Assembly (NCBI GenBank): GCA_036556965.1 | Contig: DATBIO010000188.1 | Coordinates: 1 to 30,727 of the forward strand | DNA from: DATBIO01 sp036556965 | GTDB lineage: Bacteria; Acidobacteriota; Vicinamibacteria; Fen-336 | DNA length: 30,727 nt | Reading direction: 5' to 3' | Shown here: positions 1 through 10,896 of the stretch, one piece after another | Layout of the letters: every line of letters begins with the position of its first letter | Numbering within the stretch: the first letter of the stretch is position 1 | Position numbers and translations under genes: made by a program | Notes under the pieces: generated by a model | Databases searched by the model: none | What the model saw: the letters and a program-made list of their open reading frames with translations, nothing else | What the model was told of the DNA's origin: nothing

Positions 1-1311
1 TCCTTCTGGGCCTCCGTGCCCGGAAGCTTCGGGCCGCCCCTGCTGGGCCAGTCGCTGGCCTTCTACCGCGACTACCTGGGCCTGGTGCGCCGCTTCCACG
101 ACGCCCACGGCACCACCTTCCGCATGCGGCTGCTGGGGCAGGAGACCCTCGTCCTCCTGGGCGCGGACGCCAACCGGTTCGTGCTGGCCGACCACGCGGA
201 CGCCTTCTCCAGCCGCGGGGGCTGGGAGTTCTCCTTGGCCGAGCTCTTCCCGCGCGGCCTCATGCTGCGCGACGGGGAGGACCATCGCTACCACCGGCGC
301 ATCCTCCAGGTGGCCTTCCAGCGTCCCGCCCTCGTCTCCTACCTCGACCACATGGACGCGTTCCTCGCGCGGCACTTCGCGGGCGCGCCCGTCTCCACCC
401 TGCGCGTCTACCAGGCGATGAAGGGGCTGACCCTGGACCTGGCCGCGCGCGTCTTCCTGGGGCTGGAGCTGGAGGACCAGGTCGCCGGCATCAACCGCGC
501 CTTCCAGCGCCTGGTGAAGGGCGCCACCGCCTTCGTGCGCGTCCCCGTCCCGGGCCTGGACTACGCGCGCGGCCTGCGCGCGCGGCGGCAGCTCGAGGCC
601 TTCTTCCGGGAGGCCGTGCGGCGGCGGCGCGCGGAGCCGACGGAGGACGTGCTCGGCCGGCTCTGCACGGCGGTCAGCGAGGAAGGGGAGCGCCTGAGCG
701 ACCAGGAGGTGGTGGACCACATCATCTTCTTCATGATGGCCGCCCACGACACCACCACCAGCGCCCTGACCAGCCTGTTCTACGAGCTCACCCTGCACCC
801 CGAATGGCAGGAGCGCCTGCGCGCGGAGAGCCGCCGCGTGGCCGCGGGCGGCGCCCTCAGCCTGGACCGCCTCCGCGAGCTGGAAGGGCTGGGCTGGGCC
901 ATCCGCGAGACGCTGCGCCTGCACCCGCCGCTGGTCGTGATCCCAAGGCGCACGGTGGAGGCCCTCGAGTTCCGGGGTTACCGCATCCCGGCCGGCACCA
1001 ACGTGTCCGTCACGCCCGCCTACACCCACCGCATGCCCGCCTACTGGACGGACCCGGAGCGCTTCGACCCGGAGCGCTTCTCGGAGCCGCGCGGCGAGGA
1101 CCGCAAGGTGCCCTTCAGCTACGTGCCCTTCGGCGGCGGGGCCCACCTCTGTCTCGGCATGTTCTTCGCGGACATGCAGGCCCGCCTCACCGCGCACCAC
1201 TACCTGCTCCGCTATCGATGGCGCACTCGTCCGGGGTACCGGGCCCCCTACAAGCAGGTGCCGATACAGGCCCCGCGCGACGGGCTGCCGGTGCGGATCG
1301 AGACGGCCTGA
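1..1311 (+). CDS. Cytochrome P450 (5'-truncated by window edge)
   Basis: Heme-thiolate monooxygenase; the substrate cannot be told from sequence. The frame is open from base 1, and the conserved proline-rich N-terminal stretch (PGSFGPPLLG) begins almost at once, so the real start probably lies upstream; GTG at 16 is only a fallback. Numbering from that GTG gives 431 residues: I-helix oxygen-activation motif AAHDTT at 242-247, K-helix ETLR at 298-301, PERFDPERF near 347-355, and heme loop FGGGAHLCLG at 372-381 with Cys379 as the expected axial ligand. All signature motifs are intact. No N-terminal membrane anchor is visible, but the true N-terminus may be missing. It needs a redox partner, and none is in the window. 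The gene converges on the DUF4242 gene and its stop codon lies inside a long inverted repeat. The family call is firm; the subfamily is unassigned. Confidence 0.95.
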   Translation, partial: SFWASVPGSFGPPLLGQSLAFYRDYLGLVRRFHDAHGTTFRMRLLGQETLVLLGADANRFVLADHADAFSSRGGWEFSLAELFPRGLMLRDGEDHRYHRRILQVAFQRPALVSYLDHMDAFLARHFAGAPVSTLRVYQAMKGLTLDLAARVFLGLELEDQVAGINRAFQRLVKGATAFVRVPVPGLDYARGLRARRQLEAFFREAVRRRRAEPTEDVLGRLCTAVSEEGERLSDQEVVDHIIFFMMAAHDTTTSALTSLFYELTLHPEWQERLRAESRRVAAGGALSLDRLRELEGLGWAIRETLRLHPPLVVIPRRTVEALEFRGYRIPAGTNVSVTPAYTHRMPAYWTDPERFDPERFSEPRGEDRKVPFSYVPFGGGAHLCLGMFFADMQARLTAHHYLLRYRWRTRPGYRAPYKQVPIQAPRDGLPVRIETA

Positions 1312-1347
1312 GGAGCGCGGCGCCCTCGAGGGCGCCGCGCCTCAGGC
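1306..1347. terminator. Long inverted repeat between convergent genes, probable bidirectional terminator
   Basis: Bases 1315-1340 are a perfect palindrome with two 13-base arms (left arm GCGCGGCGCCCTC). It is flanked by an outer stem pairing GCCTGAG (1306-1312) with CTCAGGC (1341-1347), with a two-base bulge at 1313-1314. It includes the P450 stop codon and ends 7 bases before the stop of the opposing DUF4242 gene at 1354. No T-run follows on either strand, so it would be a non-canonical terminator or an mRNA 3'-end stabiliser. The position between convergent genes makes termination the natural reading. Confidence 0.6.
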
Positions 1348-1353
1348 AGGGCG

Positions 1354-1671
1354 TCAGGACGCGGCGGCCGTCCCTCCCCGGGCGCGGCGGCGCTCGGTCC
1401 ACGCCCCGCGCGCCCCGCCTCCGGGGAAGTACTGCTCGGCCGCCCACACGCGCACGAACCCGACGCCCGCCGCCCGGAACGCGGCGCGCACCGCCTCCGC
1501 GTCGTCGGCCTCGAACTCGCACACCATGCGCCGCCGGTCCAGCGAGAGGTAGCTGCGCAGCCACCGCACGTCGTGGGCGACCAGGCACGGGTCGAGGCGC
1601 TCCGCCTCGCCGTCGTGGCCGACCTCCGTGAGGGGCGGCTCGAACTCCTTCTCCATGATCAGGAAGACCAT
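1354..1671 (-). CDS. DUF4242 family protein (SCO4226-like, putative nickel-binding)
   Basis: A 105-residue cytoplasmic protein matching the DUF4242 pattern: an N-terminal strand (MVFLIMEKEF), then LDPCLVAHDVRWLRSYLS, then RRMVCEFEA with Cys51, then DAEAVRAAFRAAGVGFVRVW, a ferredoxin-like alpha/beta fold. The Streptomyces SCO4226 member binds nickel (family knowledge); metal binding here is inferred. The last 20 or so residues are Arg/Ala/Gly-rich and look like an unstructured tail. ATG at 1671 has a strong GGGAGGA ribosome site that overlaps the upstream DUF1326 stop region (10-base gap), so the two genes are probably co-translated. The family call rests on remembered motif pattern, not a search. 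Confidence 0.75.
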   Translation of the reverse strand: MVFLIMEKEFEPPLTEVGHDGEAERLDPCLVAHDVRWLRSYLSLDRRRMVCEFEADDAEAVRAAFRAAGVGFVRVWAAEQYFPGGGARGAWTERRRARGGTAAAS

Positions 1672-1681
1672 GGCGTCCTCC

Positions 1682-2416
1682 CTACTTCCGGGCGGCCACG
1701 TCCTTGGAGTTGATGTCCAGGGTCAGCATGAAGCCGTTGGTACCCTTGAACTCGAAGGCGTTGGGGCCGACGCGGTAGGCCTCGACCTCGTTCGGCATCA
1801 TCACGAAGCCGTCGTTGCGCGGGGCTCCCCAGTAGACCAGGTTCTTGATCACCACGGGCTCGCTGGTCATGCCCGGGAACCGCTTCAGCCGCAGCTCCGC
1901 CGTCTTGCCCCCGTCCAGCAGGGCCACCGCCTTGTCGTTGTCGTACTCCCAGGTGTCGATGGAGGCCTCCGCCGTCTTGAACGACCGCCACTTCACCGGG
2001 AACAGCTGGGCGGCGATGGCGCCGATGCCCTCGCGCTGCGCCGGGGTCAGGACGCGGTCGAAGTAGAGCACGGCCCAGTCCATCTCGCCGTCGGCGAAGT
2101 CGTCGCCGAGGTCGGTGGCGATCCAGAACTTGGCGCCGTCGAGCGAGGTCGCGCCGTAGTGGCCCTTGTTGACCTTGTAGGCGTTGTTGGCGCGGCAGAA
2201 GTGGCTGGCCCCGGCGGCGGCGTGGTGCGCGTGGGGCCCCCCCGCGGCGCTGTGGCCGGCGGGCTTGGTGTTGAAGTAGCACTGACAGAACATCGGACAG
2301 CTGCAGGCCTCGATCACGGTCGCGTTCATGGACCAGTCCGGGGCCGTGGTGCCGGCGGCCAGGGCCACCGAGCCGGCCAGGACCGCTCCCGCGGCCAGGG
2401 ACGGAAACGTGCGCAT
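1682..2416 (-). CDS. Secreted DUF1326 protein with Cys cluster and His-rich insert
   Basis: A 244-residue exported protein of unknown function. Residues 1-21 form a signal peptide (MRTFPSLAAGAVLAGSVALA). The mature N-terminus carries ACSCPMFCQCYF, a CxCxxxCxC cluster (Cys38, 40, 44, 46) typical of DUF1326. A His-rich insert follows (His54, 62, 64, 65, 72) and then Cys74; together these could form an extracytoplasmic metal site. The start at 2416 was chosen over an in-frame ATG 10 codons upstream because AGAGGAGG at 2422-2429 is ideally spaced and the signal peptide begins there. It lies between the BTAD regulator (54-base gap with a hairpin) and the DUF4242 gene (10-base gap), all in the same direction. 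Metal handling is an inference from residues and neighbours. Confidence 0.8.
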   Translation of the reverse strand: MRTFPSLAAGAVLAGSVALAAGTTAPDWSMNATVIEACSCPMFCQCYFNTKPAGHSAAGGPHAHHAAAGASHFCRANNAYKVNKGHYGATSLDGAKFWIATDLGDDFADGEMDWAVLYFDRVLTPAQREGIGAIAAQLFPVKWRSFKTAEASIDTWEYDNDKAVALLDGGKTAELRLKRFPGMTSEPVVIKNLVYWGAPRNDGFVMMPNEVEAYRVGPNAFEFKGTNGFMLTLDINSKDVAARK

Positions 2417-2429
2417 CGGAACCTCCTCT

Positions 2430-2457
2430 GGCCGGGCGTCTTGCACAGACCCCGGCC
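2430..2457 (-). promoter_or_regulatory. Intercistronic hairpin just before the DUF1326 ribosome site
   Basis: On the minus strand, GGCCGGG-GTCT pairs with AGAC-CCCGGCC around a GTGCA loop, with one bulged G. This is an 11-pair stem lying wholly between the regulator stop (2471) and the AGAGGAGG ribosome site (2422-2429). The flanking CTCTGGC (2463-2469, minus) can also pair with GCCAGAG, which overlaps the ribosome site, giving a possible alternative fold. There is no T-run. It could attenuate, process or protect the intercistronic mRNA; function is inferred. Confidence 0.45.
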
Positions 2458-2470
2458 TCGTTGCCAGAGC

Positions 2471-5551
<3,081 letters not shown>

Positions 5552-5569
5552 CACTCTCGGAGCGGGCCG

Positions 5570-5599
5570 ACTATCACACGGAGCGGCGGCCGTCCTCAA
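5570..5599 (-). promoter_or_regulatory. Candidate promoter of the BTAD regulator, with inverted repeat at the -35
   Basis: On the minus strand TTGAGG (5599-5594) and GATAGT (5575-5570) are spaced by 18 bases, and the -10 ends 18 bases before the ATG. The -35 lies in the 9-base loop of an inverted repeat, CGGCGGC (5584-5590) with GCCGCCG (5600-5606), which could be an operator. In this GC-rich DNA chance matches to promoter boxes are possible. Confidence 0.35.
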
Positions 5600-5638
5600 G
5601 CCGCCGGCCCCCCGCGCCTCGAGGCCGTGCTCCGCGAA

Positions 5639-5644
5639 TACACT
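5639..5644 (+). promoter_or_regulatory. Candidate -10 element (TACACT) of the lipoprotein hydrolase gene
   Basis: TACACT ends 6 bases before GTG 5651, which would place transcription initiation at or next to the start codon, making a leaderless mRNA. No convincing -35 is seen. It supports the choice of GTG 5651 over GTG 5627, since 5627 would lie upstream of the -10. Confidence 0.3.
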
Positions 5645-5650
5645 CCGGGC

Positions 5651-7768
5651 GTGGACAGGCGCGCGGTGTGCCGGGTGCTCGCGCTCGCCCTGGGGGCGGC
5701 GGCCTGCTCGAAGAGGCAGCCACCGGCCACGGAGCGCCACGACCTGCTCGTCGACTTCCCCTTCGCCGACGTGCGCGCGGACGCCCTGGACCTCGCGCTG
5801 CTGCTCTCGCGGCCCGCCCTCGACCACGAGGGCTGGGCGATCGAGGTGACGGAGGGGGGGACGGTCCTGGCCTCCCGCTGGACGGAGGCCACCCTGCGCC
5901 TGCCCTTCGCCTCCACCGCGGACAAGGAGCTTCGCTTCACCGCGCGCTGCCGCAGGGCCGACGCCCCCGGCCTGGGAGTGGCCGTATTCCTCAACGGCCG
6001 GCGCCTGGCGGACGTGGTCCTGACACCCCAGGGCGGCGATTCCGTCCTGGGTCTGCCCGCCGCCGCGCAGGTGGCGGGAGACAACGAGCTGCGCTTCGAG
6101 GCCGCCGTGCGCAACGGCCATCGGCGCGAGGCGCTGCGCCTCTCCGCCCTGGAGGTCCGTCCGGCGAAGGCCGCCGACCAAGGCGCGCCCCGGCGCGGCG
6201 AGCGCGGGCTCTGGCTCCCGGGAGGGGCCACCGCCACGTTCTACGTCGTCCGCGGACGGGACGACGCCGTGCGGGTCACCGCCCGCCCTGCGGCCGGCGA
6301 GGACCGCCTGGAGCTGGTCGTTGCCGACGACGGGCGGCGGCAGGAGGTGGCGTCCCTCGCCCTGCGTCCCGGCCACTCCACGACCGTGTCCGCCGCGCTG
6401 CCGCCCGCCTCCTCCCCCTTCGCCGCGCTCGAGGTGCGCGCGGGGGGGGGCGCGTGGGTCGAGCAGCTGGAGGTGAGCCGCCCCGCGCGGGCGCGGCCGC
6501 CGGCCCCGGCGGGCGGGCGCCCGAGCGTCGTCGTCTTCCTCATGGACGCGTTGCGCGCCGACCACCTGGGGGCCTACGGCTCCCGCGATCCCGCCTCGCC
6601 CCGCTTCGACGCCTTCGCCAGGGACGCCGTCCTCTTCGAGGACGCGTCCGCCCAGTCGTCCTGGACGCGGCCCACCGTCGCCTCGCTGATGACGGGGCTC
6701 GGCGTGGACGCCCACGGCGTGGACGGCCTGACCAGCACCCTCGTCCCGGAGATCACCACCCTGGCCGAGGCCTTCGGCGCCGCGGGCTATCGGACGGGCG
6801 CCTTCGTGGCCAACCCCGTGGTCAGCCCGGCCCTCGGCTACAACCAGGGGTTCGCCGTCTGGCGGGGGGACCCGCTGCGCGAGAGGCCCGGGCGCGACGT
6901 GGTGCGCGCGGCCCTGGCCTGGATGGACGAGGCACCGGGCCCGTTCCTCGCCTACGTGCACACGCTCGACCCCCACCGCCCGTACGCGCCGTCGCCGGAC
7001 CACTGGCGCCCCTTCCTCTTCGACGGCTACCGCGGCCGGCGGGACGTGGCCGCCATCCTGCGCGAGGGAGGGCCGAGCCTGGACGAGATCCGCTTCGTGC
7101 GGTCGGCCTACCTGGGGGAGATCCGCGAGAACGACGCCGCCTTCGGCGAGCTCCTCGACGGCCTGCGCGCGCGCGGGCTGGACGAGAGCACGCTGGTCGC
7201 CTTCTCCGCGGACCACGGCGAGGAGTTCTACGACCACGGGGGCGACGGCCACAGCGGCACCCTGTACCAGGAGGTCCTGCACGTCCCCCTGGCCATCCGC
7301 CTGCCCGGAAGCGGGGGACGCCGCGTGGCCGCCCCCGTCCAGCAGATGGACGTCATGCCCACCCTGCTCGCCCTGGCCGGGGTGCCCGGGCCGGAGGTCG
7401 AGGGCCGCGACCTCTCGTCCGCGTGCCGCGGCGCCCAGGAAGACGGCGCGGGCGCGCTGCTGGTGAGCCGCGTGGTGAACGCCTCCGCGGACAAGCGTGC
7501 GGTGCGCCTGGGCCGCATGAAGCTGATCGTGAACGAGGAGCCGCGCCCGTCCCCGGCGCGCCTCGAGCTCTACGACCTGGCCCAGGACCCGGGCGAGCGC
7601 CACAACCTCGCGGGACGCTATCCCGTGGCCGCGCGCTGCCTGCGCGCGCGCGGCGCCGCGCGGCGGGCAGCGGAGGAGGCGCGCCGTGCGCGGCTGGGGG
7701 CCGGGCGCACCACGCCCATGACCCCCGAGCAGGAGGAGCAGCTGCGCGCCCTCGGGTACATCCAGTGA
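5651..7768 (+). CDS. Lipoprotein-like sulfatase/phosphotransferase superfamily enzyme with Thr in place of catalytic Cys
   Basis: A 705-residue exported member of the alkaline phosphatase superfamily. The start at GTG 5651 gives a compact signal peptide with a lipobox-like end (LALGAAAC, Cys19); GTG 5627 is an alternative. Residues 30-280 are beta-rich and unassigned. The hydrolase domain begins at VVVFLMDALRADHLGAYG (metal Asp299). The segment that holds CxPSR in sulfatases reads SSWTRPTVASLMTG (from Ser336), so Thr339 takes the place of the formylglycine Cys and Val343 that of the Arg. Further metal residues are present in AFSADHGEEFYDHGG (Asp521, His522). The C-terminus TPEQEEQLRALGYIQ is a tail common in such proteins. 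The Thr nucleophile suggests a phosphodiesterase or a phosphoethanolamine/phosphoglycerol-type transferase rather than a sulfatase (inference). The stop overlaps the S4 gene start. Confidence 0.85.
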   Translation: MDRRAVCRVLALALGAAACSKRQPPATERHDLLVDFPFADVRADALDLALLLSRPALDHEGWAIEVTEGGTVLASRWTEATLRLPFASTADKELRFTARCRRADAPGLGVAVFLNGRRLADVVLTPQGGDSVLGLPAAAQVAGDNELRFEAAVRNGHRREALRLSALEVRPAKAADQGAPRRGERGLWLPGGATATFYVVRGRDDAVRVTARPAAGEDRLELVVADDGRRQEVASLALRPGHSTTVSAALPPASSPFAALEVRAGGGAWVEQLEVSRPARARPPAPAGGRPSVVVFLMDALRADHLGAYGSRDPASPRFDAFARDAVLFEDASAQSSWTRPTVASLMTGLGVDAHGVDGLTSTLVPEITTLAEAFGAAGYRTGAFVANPVVSPALGYNQGFAVWRGDPLRERPGRDVVRAALAWMDEAPGPFLAYVHTLDPHRPYAPSPDHWRPFLFDGYRGRRDVAAILREGGPSLDEIRFVRSAYLGEIRENDAAFGELLDGLRARGLDESTLVAFSADHGEEFYDHGGDGHSGTLYQEVLHVPLAIRLPGSGGRRVAAPVQQMDVMPTLLALAGVPGPEVEGRDLSSACRGAQEDGAGALLVSRVVNASADKRAVRLGRMKLIVNEEPRPSPARLELYDLAQDPGERHNLAGRYPVAARCLRARGAARRAAEEARRARLGAGRTTPMTPEQEEQLRALGYIQ

Positions 7769-8154
7769 GCGACGCCGGCGTCCGGCTCGACGTCTGGCTC
7801 GACGTGGCCTGCCTCTTCAAGACGCGCTCGGAGGCGCAGCGCGCCTGCAAGGGCGGCAAGGTCGAGGTCAACGGGCTCTCCGCGCGGCCCAACCGGCTGC
7901 TGCGGATCGGCGACCTCGTGCGCATCACGCGGGGAGGGGGCCGCCGCCAGCTGGTCGTGGTGAGCGGCCTGCGCGACCGCCACGTGGCCCGGGCCGAGGC
8001 CCGTGCCCTCTACGAGGACCGCACGCCGCCCCCCACCGCCGCGGAAGAGGAGGCCCGCGCCACCGAGCGGGCCTTCCGCGTGGCCGAGGGCGCGCGGCCC
8101 TCGCCCGACAAGCGGCAGCGGCGCGACCTCCGCCGGCTCAAGGGACGCTTCTAG
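7765..8154 (+). CDS. S4 domain RNA-binding protein (Hsp15/HslR-like)
   Basis: A 129-residue basic protein with an N-terminal S4 domain: VRLDVWLDVACLFKTRSEAQRACKGGKVEVNG, then RLLRIGDLVRITRGG (about residues 6-55), followed by an Arg/Glu-rich tail ending RRDLRRLKGRF. Hsp15-type proteins bind 50S subunits carrying stalled nascent chains, but orthology here is only by pattern. The GTG start overlaps the preceding stop (GTGA), implying translational coupling to the hydrolase gene, although no functional link is evident. Its TAG stop and that of the opposing aminotransferase gene share the same CTAG at 8151-8154. Confidence 0.85.
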   Translation: MSDAGVRLDVWLDVACLFKTRSEAQRACKGGKVEVNGLSARPNRLLRIGDLVRITRGGGRRQLVVVSGLRDRHVARAEARALYEDRTPPPTAAEEEARATERAFRVAEGARPSPDKRQRRDLRRLKGRF

Positions 8155-9431
8155 CCGCGCGCGGAGCGGGAGCCTCGGTCCAGCTCGGCCACCCCGGCCA
8201 CGAGCCGGTCGACTTCCTCCGCCGTGGTGTAGCAGGCAGCGCCCGCCCGCACCACGCCGTCCGCGGCGTGGCCCAGCCGGGCCACCGCGGTGGCGGCGTA
8301 GAAGTCGCCGTGGGACACGAAGACCGCGCGCCGGGCCAGCGCCTCCGCCACCTCCTCCGAGACACGGCCGGCCACGGTGAAGGCCACCGTCGGGGTGCGG
8401 GCGGCGGTGGGCGGGGGTCCGAACAGGCGCACTCCCTTCACCGCCTGCAGCCCCTGCCAGAGCCGCGCCACCAGCTCCTGTCCACGCTCGTGCAGGGCGG
8501 CGAAGGCCGCGCGCAGCGACTCCCGGCGGCTCGAGGCGGGGGCAAGGGAGGCGAGGAAGTCCACCGCCGCTCCCGCGCCGACGATGCCCTCGTGGTTCAG
8601 GGTTCCCGTCTCCAGGCGCTCGGGCGGAGCGTCGTCCGCCGGCTGGAGCCTCGGCACGTCGAGGACCGCGAGGAGGGCGCGCCGCCCCCACAGGACGCCG
8701 ACGTGCGGACCGTAGAACTTGTAGGCCGAGCAGGCGAGGAAGTCGCAGCCCAGCGCGCGTACGTCGGGGAGCAGATGGGGGGCGGAGTGGACGGCATCGG
8801 CGAAGACGAGCGCGCCGTGGGCATGGGCCAGCGCCGCCGCGCGCGCGACGTCGTTGACGGTGCCGAGCGCGTTGGAGGCGACGCCCACGGCCAGGAGCCG
8901 GGTCCGCGGCCCCACCGCCCGCTCCAGGTCCGTCCAGTCGAGCTGGCCGTCCTCCGGCCGCATGCGCACGACGCGCACGGTGAGGCCACGCTCCTTCTCC
9001 AGCGCGCGCCAGGGGTCCACGTTGGCATGGTGGTCGAGCTCGGTGACCACGACCTCGTCGCCGGGGCCCCAGCCCCGCCCCAGCGCGCGCGAGAGGTGGA
9101 AGGTGAGCGTGGTCATGTTGGCGCCGAAGGCCACCTCGTCCGGGGCCGCGCCCAGGAAGTCGCCCAGCGCGCGGCGGGCCTCCTCCAGGGCGGCGTCCGT
9201 CTCCGCGCTGGTGGGGTAGCGCCAGTGCGTGTTCGCGTTGTGGTGGAGGAGGTAGTCGGAGACGGCGTCCACCACCACCCGCGGGACCTGCGTGCCCCCG
9301 GGCCCGTCGAAGTACGCCACCGGGCGGCCCTGGTGCTGGCGGTCGAGGGCGGGGAAGTGGCTGCGGATCTCGGCGGTGGAGGCGACGCGGCCGACGCCGG
9401 CGGTGGCGGTCACGCGCGGATCATAGGGCAT
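8151..9431 (-). CDS. Class V aminotransferase / cysteine desulfurase-like PLP enzyme
   Basis: A 426-residue fold-type I PLP enzyme of the cysteine desulfurase-like class V group. Visible motifs are YFDGPGGTQVP at 40-50, ELDHHANVDPW at 131-141, Asp212 and His215 in ADAVHSAPH, and SAYKFYGPHVG with the expected PLP lysine Lys238. A distinct mobile catalytic Cys loop as in IscS/SufS was not recognised, so it may be a desulfurase, selenocysteine lyase or another lyase/aminotransferase. ATG 9431 is preferred because upstream codons look non-coding; GTG six codons in is possible. The gene stands alone on its strand: divergent from the classical sulfatase, convergent and 4 bases overlapping with the S4 gene. 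There is no SUF or ISC neighbour. Confidence 0.88.
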   Translation of the reverse strand: MPYDPRVTATAGVGRVASTAEIRSHFPALDRQHQGRPVAYFDGPGGTQVPRVVVDAVSDYLLHHNANTHWRYPTSAETDAALEEARRALGDFLGAAPDEVAFGANMTTLTFHLSRALGRGWGPGDEVVVTELDHHANVDPWRALEKERGLTVRVVRMRPEDGQLDWTDLERAVGPRTRLLAVGVASNALGTVNDVARAAALAHAHGALVFADAVHSAPHLLPDVRALGCDFLACSAYKFYGPHVGVLWGRRALLAVLDVPRLQPADDAPPERLETGTLNHEGIVGAGAAVDFLASLAPASSRRESLRAAFAALHERGQELVARLWQGLQAVKGVRLFGPPPTAARTPTVAFTVAGRVSEEVAEALARRAVFVSHGDFYAATAVARLGHAADGVVRAGAACYTTAEEVDRLVAGVAELDRGSRSARG

Positions 9432-9460
9432 GGCCCGGGGGCACGGGTGCCGCACGACGT

Positions 9461-9490
9461 TTGACCGCTTCCGCGGGACGAGCGTAGTGT
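9461..9490 (+). promoter_or_regulatory. Candidate promoter of the classical sulfatase
   Basis: TTGACC (9461-9466) and TAGTGT (9485-9490) are separated by 18 bases in the short divergent gap between the aminotransferase and the sulfatase. The -10 ends 14 bases before ATG 9505, implying a very short leader. Confidence 0.4.
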
Positions 9491-9504
9491 CCGCTCGGGC
9501 CTGC

Positions 9505-10896
9505 ATGAAGCGCGCGGCTCTGCCCGTCCTGCTCCTGGTGGCCGCCGCGCACGCGGCGGACGAGGCGCCGGCGCGCGCGCCCAACATCATCCTGGTCGTC
9601 GCGGACGACCTGGGCTGGGGAGACCTCGGCGCCTACGGGCACCCCACCATCCGGACGCCCCACCTGGACCGCATGGCGGCGGAGGGCCAGAGGTGGACGA
9701 CCTTCTATTCCGGTGCGCCCTACTGCACGCCCAGCCGCGCCGGCCTCCTCACCGGCCGCCTGCCCGTGCGGAGCGGGATGGCCTCCGAGTCGCGCACGGT
9801 GCTCTTCCCGGACTCGGTGGGCGGGCTCCCGTCGTCCGAGGTCACCATCGCGGAGGCCCTCAAGGCTCGCGGCTACGCCACGGCCATGATGGGGAAGTGG
9901 CACCTCGGCCACCTCCCCCAGCACCAGCCGGAGCGTCACGGGTTCGACCAGTACTTCGGCATCCCCTACTCGAACGACATGGACGCGGTGCTGCCCGACG
10001 GCGAGGCGAAGAACGCCCTCATCCGCACGCCGAAGGACGAGTACTTCAACGTGCCCGTGCTCAGCGGCGGACAGGTCGTGGAGCGCCCCGCCCGCCAGGA
10101 GACGCTGACCCGGCGCTACGTCGACCGCTCCATCGCCTTCATCCGCGCCCACCGCGAGCGGCCGTTCTTCCTCTATCTCGCCCACCACGCCCCGCACGTG
10201 CCCCTCTTCCCCCACCCCGAGCTCGCGGGGCGCAGCGCGCGCGGCCCCTACGGCGACGTGGTGGCCGAGATCGACGAGGGCGTGGGGCGGCTCCGCGCCG
10301 TGGTCGCCGAGCTGGGCCTGGAAGGGAAGACCCTCCTCGTATTCACCAGCGACAACGGGCCCTGGCTCGCGCAGAGGGACCACGGGGGGACGGCGGGGCC
10401 GCTGCGCGACGGCAAGGGGACGACTTTCGAAGGCGGGGTGAGAGTGCCTGCCCTCTTCTTGTGGCCCGGCACCGTGAAGCCCGGCGTGGTCCTCGAGATG
10501 GGGGCCTTCTTCGACCTGCTGCCGACCTTCGCGTCGCTGGCCGGCGCCCCCCTCCCCGCCGGCCGCGTCCTCGACGGGCACGACCTCACCCCCGTCCTGC
10601 GCGGCACCGGACCCGGCCCGCGCCAGACGTACTTCTACTACCGCGGGTCCACGCTGCAGGCGGTGCGCTCGGGGCGGCACAAGGCCCACTTCATGACGCG
10701 CCTGGAGGGCCACGACCAGTCGCCGAAGGCCGTCCATCCACCGTGGCTTTTCGACCTGGAGGTCGACCCCGCCGAACGGTACGACGTGGCCAAGGACCAC
10801 CCCGGCGTGGTGGCGGCGTTGCGGAAGATGGCGGACGAGCACGCGCGCGGCGTGGGGCCGGCCGAAGACCAGATCGCGCCCCGCGCGGGGCGCTGA
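9505..10896 (+). CDS. Secreted type-I sulfatase (arylsulfatase A-like)
   Basis: A 463-residue exported sulfatase expected to hydrolyse sulfate esters. A short signal peptide, MKRAALPVLLLVAAAHA, leads into APNIILVVADDLGWGDLGAYG, which supplies the calcium-binding Asp34 and Asp35. The formylglycine signature CTPSRAGLLTGR starts at Cys74 and is complete, so activation by a formylglycine-generating enzyme or anSME is expected; neither is in the window. Further motifs are MGKWHLGH, YLAHHAPHVPLF and FTSDNGP (second metal pair), then the late lysine-containing TTFEGGVRVPALF. The ATG at 9505 begins the signal peptide; in-frame ATG 9430 would add an unconvincing 25-residue extension that crosses the promoter-like element. 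Substrate is unknown. No sulfated-glycan utilisation locus surrounds it. Confidence 0.92.
   Translation: MKRAALPVLLLVAAAHAADEAPARAPNIILVVADDLGWGDLGAYGHPTIRTPHLDRMAAEGQRWTTFYSGAPYCTPSRAGLLTGRLPVRSGMASESRTVLFPDSVGGLPSSEVTIAEALKARGYATAMMGKWHLGHLPQHQPERHGFDQYFGIPYSNDMDAVLPDGEAKNALIRTPKDEYFNVPVLSGGQVVERPARQETLTRRYVDRSIAFIRAHRERPFFLYLAHHAPHVPLFPHPELAGRSARGPYGDVVAEIDEGVGRLRAVVAELGLEGKTLLVFTSDNGPWLAQRDHGGTAGPLRDGKGTTFEGGVRVPALFLWPGTVKPGVVLEMGAFFDLLPTFASLAGAPLPAGRVLDGHDLTPVLRGTGPGPRQTYFYYRGSTLQAVRSGRHKAHFMTRLEGHDQSPKAVHPPWLFDLEVDPAERYDVAKDHPGVVAALRKMADEHARGVGPAEDQIAPRAGR

Noticed and set aside
8151..9431. Assignment of the PLP enzyme as SufS or IscS in iron-sulfur assembly
   Set aside because: There are no SUF/ISC neighbours, and the mobile catalytic Cys loop was not recognised; a generic class V call is safer.
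9430..9504. Upstream ATG extending the classical sulfatase by 25 residues
   Set aside because: The extension precedes a clean signal peptide, crosses the promoter-like element and overlaps the divergent aminotransferase start.
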